A stretch of DNA of 64,000 bases from Bettongia penicillata ogilbyi (lineage: Eukaryota > Chordata > Mammalia > Diprotodontia > Potoroidae): assembly GCA_023548195.1 (NCBI GenBank), contig JAJHZJ010000121.1, forward strand, positions 7,060,801-7,124,800. The letters are read 5' to 3'. Numbering within the stretch: the first letter of the stretch is position 1; each line of letters begins with the position of its first letter. Position numbers and translations under genes: made by a program. Below are positions 22,801 through 33,417 of the stretch, one piece after another. The notes below the pieces were generated by a model, which was not told the origin of the DNA, did not search any database, and saw only the letters and a list, made by a program, of their open reading frames with translations.

Positions 22801-23715
22801 ATGCCTAGAAAAGGGAAGAAAAATAAGACTTTAGAGAGTTTTTTCCAACAAATGCAAATGATCCCGACCTTCGGATCTGACGAAGATGAGGACGTATTCT
22901 TGCCACCAGGGAAAGACGTGGAGGGCGGGGCCTCAGTACCCCAGACACCCCAGGGGGGTGGTGGGTGGGCTCAGGCCCTGGAAGAGCTCAAAAAGGATTT
23001 TGAAAAGCAAGTTAGACAGGTGGAGGAAAAACTGGGAAGAGAAATGTCAGAGATGCAACAAAAGTATGAAAAACAGGTCAATACCTTGGTAAAGGAGACC
23101 CAAAAAAATGCTGAGGAAATTAACACCTTGAAAAATAGGCTCACTCAATTGGCAAAGGAGGTTCAAAAAGCCAATGAGGAGAAGAATGCTTTCAAAAGCA
23201 GAATGAGCCAAATGGAAAAAGAGGCTCAAAAGCTCACTGAATTTAATAGTTCTCTCAAAATTAGAATGGAACAGATGGAGTCTAATGACTTTATGAGAAA
23301 CCAAGAAATCACAAAACAAAACCAAAAGAACGAAAAAATGGAAGAGAATGTGAAATATCTCATGGGAAAAACAACTGACCTGGAAAATAGATCCAGGAGA
23401 GACAATTTAAAAATTATGGGACTACCTGAAACTCATGATCAAAAAAAGAGCCTAGACATCATCTTCCATGAAATTATCAAGGAAAACTGCCCTGACATTC
23501 TACAACCAGAGGGCAAAATAAGTATTGAAAGAATCCATCGATCACCACCTGAAAGAGATCCAAAAAGAGAAACTCCTAGGAACATTGTGGCCAAATTCCA
23601 GAACTCCCAGCTCAAGGAAAAAATCTTGCAAGCAACTAGAAAGAAACAATTCCAGTACTGTGGAAATACAATCAGGATAACCCAAGATCTAGCAGCTTCT
23701 ACATTAAGGGATTGA
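22801..23715 (+). CDS. HAL1-like ORF1 protein, 304 codons (element E1)
   Basis: This is an L1 ORF1-type RNA-binding chaperone, which coats its own RNA in cytoplasmic particles (family knowledge). It starts MPRKGKKNKT, followed by an acidic stretch (about 26-32) and a Gly-rich segment (about 41-55). A long heptad coiled coil runs about 57-195, then the RRM-like domain from about 196 (ENRSRRDNLKIMGLPE) to near 275, then the start of the C-terminal domain. The frame ends in UGA at 23713-23715. After it 62 more codons stay open to 23904, and these encode the rest of the C-terminal domain found in L1 proteins. Older copies in this window have glutamine at the UGA. About 89% identical to the E2 protein. 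Confidence 0.93.
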   Translation: MPRKGKKNKTLESFFQQMQMIPTFGSDEDEDVFLPPGKDVEGGASVPQTPQGGGGWAQALEELKKDFEKQVRQVEEKLGREMSEMQQKYEKQVNTLVKETQKNAEEINTLKNRLTQLAKEVQKANEEKNAFKSRMSQMEKEAQKLTEFNSSLKIRMEQMESNDFMRNQEITKQNQKNEKMEENVKYLMGKTTDLENRSRRDNLKIMGLPETHDQKKSLDIIFHEIIKENCPDILQPEGKISIERIHRSPPERDPKRETPRNIVAKFQNSQLKEKILQATRKKQFQYCGNTIRITQDLAASTLRD

Positions 23716-23904
23716 AGGGCATGGAATAGGATATTCCAGAAGGCAAAGGAACTAGGACTCAAACCAAGAATCACCTACCCAGCTAAACTGAGTATAATAC
23801 TTCAGGGGAAAATATGGTCTTTCAATGAAACAGAGGACTTTCAATCATTCTTGATGAAAAAACCAGAGCTGAAAAGAAAATTTGACTTTCAAACACAAGA
23901 ATGA
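23716..23904 (+). other. In-frame extension after the ORF1 UGA (E1), 62 codons
   Basis: The region from 23716 reads on in the ORF1 frame for 62 codons to a second UGA at 23902-23904. It matches the tail of the L1 ORF1 C-terminal domain, including the P-R-I-T-Y-P-A-K-L motif important for RNA binding and retrotransposition in L1. Whether it is translated by readthrough cannot be told from sequence. Confidence 0.8.
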
Positions 23905-24037
23905 GAAGAAGCATGAAAAAGTAAACAGCAAAGAGAAGTCTTAAGGGACTTACCATGAATGAACTGCTTACATTCCTACATGGAAAGACAATATTTGTAA
24001 CTCTTAAAACTTTTCAGTATCTGGGTAGTTGGTGGGA

Positions 24038-24091
24038 CCACACATACACATGTACACGCATGCACACACATACACACATGCACACACATAC
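24038..24091 (+). repeat. CA-rich tract in the 3'UTR of E1
   Basis: Interrupted CA repeats with ACATG/GCATGC breaks, at the same relative place as in E2 and in the antisense copy at 11079. Confidence 0.9.
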
Positions 24092-24419
24092 AGAGATAGA
24101 GAGCACAGATTGAACTGAGTAGGATGGGACCGTACCTTAAAAGAAACTAGGGTAAATGGTGAGAGAGAAATGTCGGGGGAGGAAAGAGAGGGAAAGGGAA
24201 GGGGGTAACTATATGTCATTTAAGAGGCAGGTAGGAGTTTTTCTTAGTGGAGGGAAAAAGAGGAGAGCTGAGAAAAAAAAACAAAAAACAAGAAGTTTAC
24301 CCTCATCACATTTGACTAAACGAAGGAGTGAAATGCACACCCATTTTGGTATGAAAACCTATCTTACAGTATAAGAAAGTGGGGGAGAAAGAGATATTGC
24401 AAGGGGGGGGATGATGGAA

Positions 24420-24440
24420 GGGAGGGCAAAGGGAGGAGGG
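24420..24440 (+). promoter_or_regulatory. G-quadruplex motif in the 3'UTR of E1
   Basis: Four GGG runs with loops of 1, 4 and 4 bases within a purine-only stretch; identical in E2 at 35042-35062. Placental L1 3'UTRs carry a comparable G-rich polypurine tract. Confidence 0.75.
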
Positions 24441-24917
24441 AGCAATTAGAAGTCAACACTTGGGGAGGGACAGGATCAAAAGACAGAAGAGAAACAATGA
24501 GGGGCAGGTTAGGAGGGATGGTAATCCAGTTAGTCTTACACAACACGACTATCAGGGAGGTCATTGGCAAAACTACACAGATATGGCCTATATTGAATTG
24601 CCTGCTGTCCCAAAGGGAATGGGTGGGGAGGGAGGGATGAGGAGAATTTGGAACTCAAAGTTTTAGGAACAACTGTTTAGTATTGTTGTTGCAACTAGGT
24701 AAGAAGACATACAGTTAAGGAGGAATAGAAAGCCATCTGGCCCTACAGGAGAAAAGAGAAGATGGAGACAAGAGAAGGGAAAGATGACAGAAGAGAGGGC
24801 AGATTGGAGATAGGGAAAATTAGATTGCTTGGGGTATTGGGGTGGGGGAGGGGAGAAAAGGGGAGAAAATTTGGAACCCCAAAATTTGTGAAAATGAATG
24901 TAAAAAAATTAAATAAA

Positions 24918-24934
24918 TATTTAGAAAAGCACTG
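24918..24934 (+). repeat. Target-site duplication, right copy (element E1)
   Basis: Identical 17 bases to 21925-21941, directly after the A-rich end. Confidence 0.95.
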
Positions 24935-24984
24935 CTTGAAGCTCCTCCAATTTTGCTAGTGAATTTCATTCATTAAGAATGCCT

Positions 24985-25305
24985 GTACTGTTACAAAAGA
25001 TTTATGATGGAAAAGTATTCATATCCAGAGAAGGAACTGTCGAGTCTAAAAGCAGATGGAAGCATACTATTTTCATGGTTTGGGGATTTTTTCCTTTCTC
25101 ATATTTTCCCCTTTTGTTCTATTTCATCTTTCACAACATGAGTAATGCTGAAATATGAGGCACTGTAAATATATAACCTATATTAGACTGCATACTACCC
25201 TGGGGAGAGGGGAGAAAAGGGAGGGAGGGAGAAAAATCTGGAACTCAAAACCTTACTAAAATGAATGTTGCAAATTATCTTTACATATAATTTAAAAAGT
25301 ACTAT
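24985..25305 (+). mobile_element. 5'-truncated L1 3' end (unit A)
   Basis: L1 3'UTR phrases: gaactgtcgagtctaaaagc at 25036 and gaggggagaaaagggaggga near 25206, then ctggaactcaaaaccttac. The same copy is in unit B at about 31480-31790. Confidence 0.75.
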
Positions 25306-25490
25306 TAAGTGCAGCAAAAAAGAATGTCCATCTCTCATACTTCATTCTGACATATGCTAGCTTAAAAAAAGTTTATGATGTATGACAATTTTCAGTTGAC
25401 ACCCCTGAAAGGTCACGGGTACTAAAATGCTTGAAGGAAGATGGTATTCAATCGATCAACAAGCATGCATTACTGCCTGGCATTGTGCTA
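25306..25490. other. Right end of unit A
   Basis: Matches 31791-31968 in unit B and holds no gene. The break near 25490 falls in a gcctggcattgtgcta phrase, part of an old interspersed repeat, which runs on past the homology limit at 31968. Confidence 0.6.
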
Positions 25491-25654
25491 TTATGTCATG
25501 ATCACGCATTCTTCATCATTCTGGCATCAATAGAATCATATATGTGTGCCCATTTGGCTATTACAAAATAAAATCATATGTAAGTAATTCTTTCCCCAAG
25601 TGAGCCACACCACTCTCTAGGTGCCTAATAAGTGTTTTTTGAGTAACTGATGAA

Positions 25655-26130
25655 TTCATCAATGCCAGCTTTGTCTTTAATAGAGTACAAAGAGATATAG
25701 TCCCACCTAGATGGATCAGGCATATTATTCAAATGCCAAATGTGCACTCGCCTAAAAGACCATTTTATGGAGAACCCACGAAAAGCCCACATGGTGGTCA
25801 GAAGAAGTGATACAAGGAAACTCTCGAGGTGTCTCTTAAGTACTTTGGAATTGGTAATCTGACATGGGAGACACTATCAGAGGACTGGTCAGCATAGCAT
25901 GCTCTCATTAGAGAACATGGTATACTCTGTGAGAAAAGCAGAAATAAAGTAGCTCAAAAGAAATGAAAGATGCATAAATTTGGAGAATCCACCCCAAATG
26001 TCCACATGGACTATTTGTGCCCAACCTGTAGTAGAACATGCCAGGCTTGAATGGGTCTGATCAGTTGCAGTTGAACACAATGAAACTTGACTCTAGCGTG
26101 GTGATTCCATTTTGGTCCTCTTTAATATAG
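25655..26130 (+). mobile_element. RTE LINE 3' end (unit B)
   Basis: Paralogue of 16030-16530 with the same start. Its 3' tail has lost the gagaatgaaggatcacaac part near 26120. Confidence 0.83.
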
Positions 26131-26620
26131 TAATACATTGGTATAACCAGTGTATTAACAAGATTAAACAAAGGTCTCCAGTATATTGGGTTAATGATAT
26201 AGAAGGATATTAGAAATTCAGACAATTATGGAACAAAGTGAGAAAGCATTTAGGGTTAGTAGTTGCTAGTAGCTGCTATTTTTTATCAAAGTATTAACAA
26301 AGAATATTTAAATCATTGCTCCACCAAAGTACCAAATAATCAATAGTAGAAGAGCAAGATATGGAAACAAACATATGAAGATTTATCATATATGCTTCAT
26401 TTTGCAATGTAATATAGCAAAAATTTAACAGTTATAATCAAGTTGATCATGTATCTAAAATTATAAAATGTCATAGTTGGAAAACACCTGTGTAAAGATA
26501 CAATCCCAACCTCCTGTCCAATGAGCACATCCTTTTCATTATATTCCCTTCAGAGTTAACATCATGCTTGAACATATCAAGTAAGCAAGACTTGCAATGA
26601 AGAACATTCAGTTTTTGGAC
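26131..26620. other. Spacer, paralogous to 16531-17006
   Basis: AT-rich with no gene seen. Confidence 0.5.
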
Positions 26621-26629
26621 AACTAAATT

Positions 26630-29481
26630 TTGTTTTGATGTACCTTTAATTAGAATACTTATTAATTCCCTTAAATTGGTTTTTTTTAGTTTCCAACATT
26701 CACTTCCACAAGATTTTGAGTTCCATATTTTCTCTTCATCTCTCCCCTCCCCACTACCCCAAGAGGGCAGGCATTCTGATTACCCCAATCCCTAATCTGA
26801 CCTCCCTTCTGTGAAACTCCCTTTTCTTTTCCCCTTCCCTTCTATTTTCCTGTAGGGCAACATAGATTTCTATACCCCATTGCTTATATATTTTATTTCT
26901 CAGTTGCAAATAAAAACAATTTTTAACATTCATTTTTAAACTTCAGACTTCCACATTTTCTCCCTTCCTCCATCCCTAACCATCCTAATGGAGACAGCGA
27001 GTAATTTGATATAGCTTATACATGTGCAGTCATGCAAATCACTTCCATAATAGTCATTTATGAAAGACTAGTTATATTCCCCTCCATCTTCTCCAGCCCC
27101 CAAATTCATTCTTTTCTCCCCTTTGACTCTGTCCCTCTCAAAAGCATTTGATTTTGATTACCCCCTCATCCTACTTGTCCTCATTTGCATCACTCCCCTC
27201 TCATCCCCTTCCCTCTTAATACTCTTACCTGTAGGGTAAGATAGGTTTCCACACCCAACTGAGTGTGATTGCTATTCCCTTGTTAAGCCAAATCCAATGA
27301 GAGTAAGGTTCACTCATTCCCTTACACTTCCTTCACTCTCCTTCAATGTAAAAGTTTTTTCTTGCCTTCTTTATGCAAGATCATTTACTCCATTCTACCT
27401 TTCCTTTTCTCCTTCTCCAAGTAGATTACTCTCTCAATACTTAATTTTATTTTTTAGATATCATTCCTTCATATTCAATTCACTCTGTGCCTTCTGGCCA
27501 GATAGATAGATTCCCTCCAACTATCCTCATACTAAGGAAGATCTCATGAGTTACAAATATCATCTTTCCACGTAGAATTCACATTTAATAAGTCCCTTAT
27601 CATTTCTCTTTCCAGTTTACCTTTCCATAGTTCTCTTGATTCTTGTATGTGAAAATCAGTTTTTTTATTCAGCTCTGGTCCTTTCATCAAGAATGCTTGA
27701 AGCTCCTTTATTTCATTGAATATCCTTTTTTTCTCATGAAGAATTATACTCAGTTTTGTTGATGCTTGGTTTTAATCTTAGCTCCTTTGACCTCTGGAAT
27801 ATCATACTCCAAGTCCTCTGGTCTCAATGTAGAAGCTGCTAAATCCTGTGTTATCCTGATTGTATTTACACAATACTCGAATTGTTTCTTTCTGTCTGTT
27901 AGCAATATTTTCTTCTTGACCTGGAGCTCTGGAATTTGGCTACAATATTCCTAGAAATTTTCCTTTTGGATCTCTTTCAGTAAGTGATTAGTGGACTCCT
28001 TCAATTTCTAGAATCACAGGGCATTTTCCTTGATAATTTCTTGAAAGATGATGTCTAAGGTCTTTTTTTGATTATGACATTTAGTAGTCCAATAGTTTTT
28101 AAATTATCTCCCTTGAATATATTTTCCAGGTCAGTTGTTTTTCCATTGAGATATTTCACATTGTCTTCTATTTTTTCATTTTTTTCATTTTGTTTTATAA
28201 TTTATGTTTTCTCATTAACTTCCATATTTACTCCATTCTAATTTTTAAGGAATTATTTTCTTTAGTGAGCTTTGGGAACCTCTCTGCATTTTAATGTATT
28301 CTTCTCCTCATTGTCTTTTTGGACCTCTTTTGCAATTTGGGTTAATCTATTTTTTCAGGCTTTATTTTCTTCAGCATTTTGGGTGGTCTCCTTTAGTAAG
28401 CTGTTGACTCATTTTGCAGGATTTTCTTGTATCACTCTTATTTCTCTTCCCAATTTTTCTTCTACTTCTCTTACTTGATTTTCAACATCCTTTTTGAGCT
28501 CTTCCATGGCTGTGAGCAATTCATATTTTTCTTGGAGGCTTTGGATGTAGGAGCTTTATCATTGTTGTCTTTTTCTTGTTGTATGCTTTGATCATCCTTG
28601 TCACCAAAGCAAGATTCTATAATCAGATATTTTTCTGTCATTTGCTCATTTCCCCACCCAATTATTTGACTTTTTACTCTTTCTTAAGATAGCGCCTTGC
28701 TTACAGTGTGGAGGGTGTACTGTCCCAAGCTTCAGGGTTTTGGGCAGCTGTTTTCAGAGATACTTCTAGGGACCTGTAAATTTTCAGTTCTTCTAAGGTT
28801 CTATGATCAAATGAGAGGTGTTTACTCTTCTCCTGCTCTCTGCTCTGGTCTGTGAATGACCACAAGCACTTTTCACTGCTTTGGAACTGTGAAGAGAATT
28901 CCCTCTCTACTACTGCCACATGCTATACCACACCAGCATTGCTCCTCATCCCAGGACCTCCACAAGATCCAAGCACAGGCAAAGCAAGCAAATCCTGCCT
29001 CAGTGCTAGATTGACTACTTGATCCCTCACCATCTGTGGACCAAAAGCTCTGAAAGCAGCCACTGCTGCCATCTTTGCCACCACAGGGCTGGGGTTGGAC
29101 TGTGTTCCTTTTCATGTCAGTCTAACATATCTTTCTTACTGACTTTCTAAGCTCTCTTTAGTGTTGATGGGTTGAGAAGTCTGGAAAGCATTGGAGCTAC
29201 TGGTGGGTCAATCCCCTGAGTCATGCTCCAGGTTTACTAGTGCCTGGTTTGAGCCTGTACAGCCCACACTGGATTGTGCTCCACTGTCAGATTAGTGCAA
29301 CAGACCTTTCCTGTCAATCTTCAAGATTATCTTGGGCTAGAAATTAGTTTCGTTCTGTAATTTTGTGGGTTCTGCTGCTCAAAAATTTGTTTGAGTCATT
29401 TTGTACAGATATTTAGAGATGTTCAGAGTAGAACTCAAACAAGTCCCTGCTTTTACTCTGTCATCTGGGTTCCATCTCTGA
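26630..29481 (-). mobile_element. HAL1-like element, antisense, near full length (unit B copy)
   Basis: The duplicate of 17020-19881, with the same insertion point and ORF1-only layout. Several small indels set it apart; for example, two bases are lost next to the codon that carries UGA in E1 and E2. The ORF1 frame is broken throughout. Confidence 0.87.
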
Positions 29482-29727
29482 CACTTGAAATTATTATGAC
29501 ATTACTTCTTGTGTTGAACTGAAATTGCTTCTTGGTTTCTACAGAACAAGGGTAATCCTTCCATATGATGACCTTCCAAGTATTTGAAGACAGATGTAAT
29601 GTTCTTCCTGCAGTGACCAATAATTTCAATAATGTTTAAATCAAATAAATAAAACAAATGGAAAAATTGGGAAAGATGAGAAAGGTTCTACAAGAGCTCC
29701 TATTAACCTTCTTCCCACTAAAAGATA

Positions 29728-29733
29728 TTTATT
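29728..29733 (-). promoter_or_regulatory. Candidate polyadenylation signal of receptor gene 3
   Basis: AATAAA on the minus strand 15 nt beyond the stop, the same spacing as in genes 1 and 2. Confidence 0.5.
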
Positions 29734-29748
29734 TCTGCACAAGCTTAT

Positions 29749-30681
29749 CTAAGGCCCTATGGATATCCCTCCTTTGAGACAATACTTCATCTGCTTCAAT
29801 GAATTCAGGGATCTCTGCCTCAGCTTAATGTTCCCTAAAATCAAGATAAATGAGTGGCCTGAAGGGTAGATGGCAGCAATGATCACACCAAATACTGTGG
29901 CTAGTTCACTCTGTTGAAGAAAGCAGCTGGATGTGACTATGAGAAAGTCCAAACAGTAAATAACAAAGAGGATGAGGAAAGAGACCACAGTTTTCATAGC
30001 TCTAAAATGGATCTCTGTTCTGGGGTCTCTAGCATCCATGGCATTGAGTTTTATCTTTCTGGTATGTTTCCACATAGAGACGATTAACAAGAAACAAGAG
30101 AACAAGGACACAGTAAAGGGAAAGAGAGTCCCCAGATTGAGGAAAATCAGGGTGTTAAAGTAGGCAGAGTTATTTGTATTATTTCTCTTGCTCTCTCTCC
30201 TTCCCAAGTTCTTAACATATTCATTATATTTCTCGATTATTAAAAGGCTGTTGAATAGAGATATGAGTAAAGATGCCAGTAGGATTATGAGAATCACTCG
30301 TTCAATTCTCCACTTCAGCCAGAGAAAAAGAGGGTGGGAGAAATTGGTTATCTTCAAACAGTAGAATATGCTAAAACAGGTAGCAAACCAAACACTTAAC
30401 TGATTGGCAATTGTCCAGAAGCTATACATAATTTTCAAAATATTTTCACACGCAAATGCCTCTGGATAAAGAAGTAGTAGAAAAATACTTAATAGCATTA
30501 AAAACAATATGCCAATTCTTGAGATGGCCAGGCTGGTGAGAATTAAGTCGAGTAAGCAGATTTTCTTTGTCTTGACCCAGTCAATCAAGTTCACCAGTCC
30601 AATGAATCCATTTCCCAAAATTCCCATTATGATCTCTCCAGTTATCATGGTTAGAAAGATGACCTCCATTGCATGTAACAT
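29749..30681 (-). CDS. TAS2R: Bitter taste receptor, TAS2R7-like, intact (gene 3)
   Basis: A 310-residue single-exon seven-transmembrane receptor with all family marks: DWVKTKK after TM1, LTSLAISR in TM2, WFATCFSIFYCLKITNFSH in TM3 and HSFILILGN in TM7. Sequons N-N-T and N-N-S lie at 167-172 in extracellular loop 2. The frame is open 10 codons further to 30711, but the ATG at 30681 matches gene 1 and the usual distance to TM1. By hand count it differs from gene 1 at 64 of 310 residues. Twelve of these are at 61-90 and seventeen at 121-180, but only two in TM3 (91-120). That points to change on the ligand-facing side. It lies in unit B and is the intact sister of the pseudogene in unit A. Confidence 0.94.
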   Translation of the reverse strand: MLHAMEVIFLTMITGEIIMGILGNGFIGLVNLIDWVKTKKICLLDLILTSLAISRIGILFLMLLSIFLLLLYPEAFACENILKIMYSFWTIANQLSVWFATCFSIFYCLKITNFSHPLFLWLKWRIERVILIILLASLLISLFNSLLIIEKYNEYVKNLGRRESKRNNTNNSAYFNTLIFLNLGTLFPFTVSLFSCFLLIVSMWKHTRKIKLNAMDARDPRTEIHFRAMKTVVSFLILFVIYCLDFLIVTSSCFLQQSELATVFGVIIAAIYPSGHSFILILGNIKLRQRSLNSLKQMKYCLKGGISIGP

Positions 30682-31479
30682 GTTTGCAGGGGGGAAAACT
30701 CCAATGTCCAATAGCGCAGCTTTTGGATTTTCACCTAAGTTGTTGCAGAGACACCTATGTCACTGAGTTTTTGCAGTCATTTCTTTTTCTCTGCCTTGAT
30801 TGTGTCTCCTGTCTCCAGAGAGAAAGCTTTTGCCTATATGTTTGTACAGGGTTAGAATTGTTTTCACAAAATTTCCTTATTCTTTTCCAGTACATTGACC
30901 TATGTATGGGTTTCTGGGAGGAAACTGTGTTCTTTTATTAGCACTGCAGCCTGTGATTTTGCATGAGTGGTGAGAACTGAAGGGTTGGGCTACTATCTGT
31001 TTACATGCAAACAGGCAAAGATTCCCTTTCATCACTTTACACAATCCTTGTGATATACTTTCCATACACTTGAGATTCATCATCAGTTTGAGCTATGAAT
31101 CAAGGGATCCTCAAAAATAATCTATTTTCTTGACAATGAAACAAATGTGGAAATGAATTTCATTATTAATACTATGTGAATATTTATAAAGGCTTAAAAC
31201 CTTATTAAACACTCCTCATAATAAAAAAAATCATTTAATTCAAATTAAAGTTCTTTTCACAATATAGAAGCAGTTTTCTGGTTATTATTTAGTCTGATGT
31301 CTAAGAAAGATGAGGCAATCTATTTCCATTATATCATGCCAATTTCATTATATCAATTTTTTAAAAAATGTTACTAGGCTCAAAGCTATTGTTTCCATCT
31401 ATTTAGAAAAGTAATATTTGAGTTCGTCCAATTTTGCTAGTGAGTTTCATTCAGTAATAATGCCTGTACTATTCCAAAG
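30682..31479. other. 5' flank of receptor gene 3
   Basis: Homologous to 4531-5340 and 21057-21925, so it is the likely promoter region. The E1 empty site (tatttagaaaag) lies near 31400. Confidence 0.55.
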
Positions 31480-31790
31480 ATTTGTGACAGAAAAGTATTG
31501 ACATCCAGAGAAGAAACTGTGGAATCTGAAAGCAGATTGAAGCATACTATTTAATGATTTGGGGATTTTTTTCTCATATTTTTCCCTTTTGTTCTATTTC
31601 TTCTTTTACAGCATGAGTAATGTTGAATTATGAGACATTGTAAATATGTAACCTAGATCAGATTGCATACTATCCTGGGGTGAGGGGAGAAAAGGGAGGG
31701 AGGGAGGGAGAAAAATCTGGAACTCAAAATCTTACAAAAATGAAGGTTGCAAATTATCATTATAAGTAATTATAAAAATACTGTTAAGTG
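31480..31790 (+). mobile_element. 5'-truncated L1 3' end (unit B)
   Basis: Paralogue of 24985-25305, with a GGGAGGGAGGGAGGG run near 31695. Confidence 0.72.
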
Positions 31791-31968
31791 CAACAAGACA
31801 GAATGTCTGTCTCTCATACTTTATTCTTACATATACTACCTTAAAAATGTTTATAAAGTATGAAAATTTTCACATGACCCCTCTCAAAGTTCACAGGGAC
31901 AAAAATCCAGGAAGGAAGACTGTAGTAAATCAGTCAAGAAGTGTGCAATACTGCCTGGCGTTGTCCTA

Positions 31969-32720
31969 AGGAGAGGTGATTCAAAAACAAAAGATGAACC
32001 ATTCCCTTGGGAGTCCTGCAGTCTAGCTCAGAGGTTAGATAACATGTTTATAGATAGGCACTTATGAATAGACATAAAATCAATACAAGATAATGGAGAG
32101 AACTAAAAGCACTTGGAACTAGGAGGGGTCTGAAGAGACTTCTATTCTGTTCCTTTTGCACCAGGCTCTTCTCTCATGCACCAGAAACCTCTTCATCCTG
32201 GAACATCACTTCTGCCCTAAAATTCACTACTGAGAAGTTCTCTTAGTACCCAAGGGCCCGCGCTGTGAATGGATCGCTCCTCCTAGAGCCTTCACGTAAG
32301 GATCATTTTTAGAAGGCAGAAGCTCCTAGAGGGTAGAGATGCATACACTTCATCCACCTCATCTACCTCCTTGTTCGTAGTTTTGTTCTCAGACTTAATA
32401 CAGGGTCTGGCGTGAAGTTAGCTTAATAAATGTTTGTTGGCTGACTGGGTGGTTTTATGTAGAAATCAGTGCTTAAGCTGAGGTTTGAAGGAAAGTAGGA
32501 ATTCTAAGAGGTGATGGCGAAGATGAAGTCCATTTCAGGCAGTACAAAGACAAGGAAACCTTTGATTTCTTTATTCCTACCCATACAGACCATCCTTTGC
32601 TTTTAAAGATATATTTTATCAGCAAAAGTTTGGAATCATTGATTAAAAGAGCAACATTTCCTAAACAATCTAACCAGATTTCCTCTTATCACTTAATTTA
32701 GGGCCTAACCTGCTTTTTAT
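31969..32720. other. Intergenic DNA with old repeat pieces
   Basis: Begins with the rest of an old interspersed repeat (ttcaaaaacaaaagatgaac near 31981). An L2-like 3' end lies at 32330-32450 (gtctggcgtgaagttagctt, then aataaatgtttgttggctga). No gene is seen. Confidence 0.5.
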
Positions 32721-32737
32721 AAGATCTGCATTGCTTG
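32721..32737 (+). repeat. Target-site duplication, left copy (element E2)
   Basis: aagatctgcattgcttg, identical to 35863-35879. Confidence 0.95.
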
Positions 32738-33417
32738 GGCGGAGTCAGGATGGCGGAGTAGAAAGACCCACCTTTATGAGCTCTGAACCCACAGCCCATA
32801 GATTTAATGTAAAAAGAGATCCCCATAAGTTCTGGATCACTGCAAGGTGTGCAGAAACAGAGTGGAAGAGATTTCCATTCCAGAGAGCCCTGGAGAGCCG
32901 TCCCCAGGGTCCGTCACGCCCTGGAAAGCGGACCCCACCCCAACGCTGCCCTGGCCTCGGCCCCAGAGAAGCTGATCCGAGCAGGCTTCAGGGACGGAAG
33001 CTGTGGCGGCTGGGAAGGTCCCTCTGCCCACAGAAGCTACAGGTCAGTGAGAGAGATGACTGGGCTGGCCTAGAGGGGGAGCGGGGTGTCTCCATGACTC
33101 GAGGCCCCTCGGGAGGAAGCGGCGGCGGCAGAGGCAGGGGCAGGAAGCGGGGGAGGCAGAGGTGGGGCGGAGGCAGTAGCTGCGGCAGTGGCCTGGGACT
33201 CCCCCAGCAGCAGGCAGGATCTTCATTACTGAAAGTCTCTGCATAAACTCCCTGAGGGAGCTGAGCCTGGGAGCCGGCCCTGCCCCCACCACAGCACCAG
33301 AACTAAAGCTCACATTGATTAGCAGCCGCGCCTGCAATCTCAGACCCCAAGCACTAGCTGAGCAGATCTAGGCAGGGGTGAACAGGAATCTCAGAAGTCA
33401 AGTAACTGGCTGGGAAA

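Larger units (their letters stand above)
21942..24917 (+). mobile_element. HAL1-like (half-L1) retrotransposon E1, full length, ORF1 only
   Basis: The 2976-bp element is bounded by a perfect 17-bp target-site duplication. It has a GC-rich 5'UTR of 859 nt, a 304-codon ORF1, a 3'UTR with CA tract and G-rich polypurine block, and a short A-rich end. Nothing resembling endonuclease or reverse transcriptase is present, so it must rely on L1 proteins supplied in trans. It is absent from unit B, so it inserted after the A/B duplication. It lies divergently upstream of the receptor pseudogene. Confidence 0.95.
15877..25490. repeat. Tandem segmental duplication, unit A
   Basis: Homology to unit B starts at gtcatgatca (15877 against 25495) and ends at about 25490 against 31968. 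In order it holds an RTE fragment, an antisense HAL1-like element, the receptor pseudogene, a 235-bp ORF1 copy, the younger HAL1-like element and an L1 3' end. Taking out the two A-specific insertions leaves about 6.4 kb, matching unit B. Confidence 0.88.
25495..31968. repeat. Tandem segmental duplication, unit B
   Basis: It contains the RTE fragment, antisense HAL1-like element, intact receptor gene 3 and L1 3' end in the same order and orientation as unit A. It lacks the 235-bp ORF1 copy and element E1. Confidence 0.88.
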
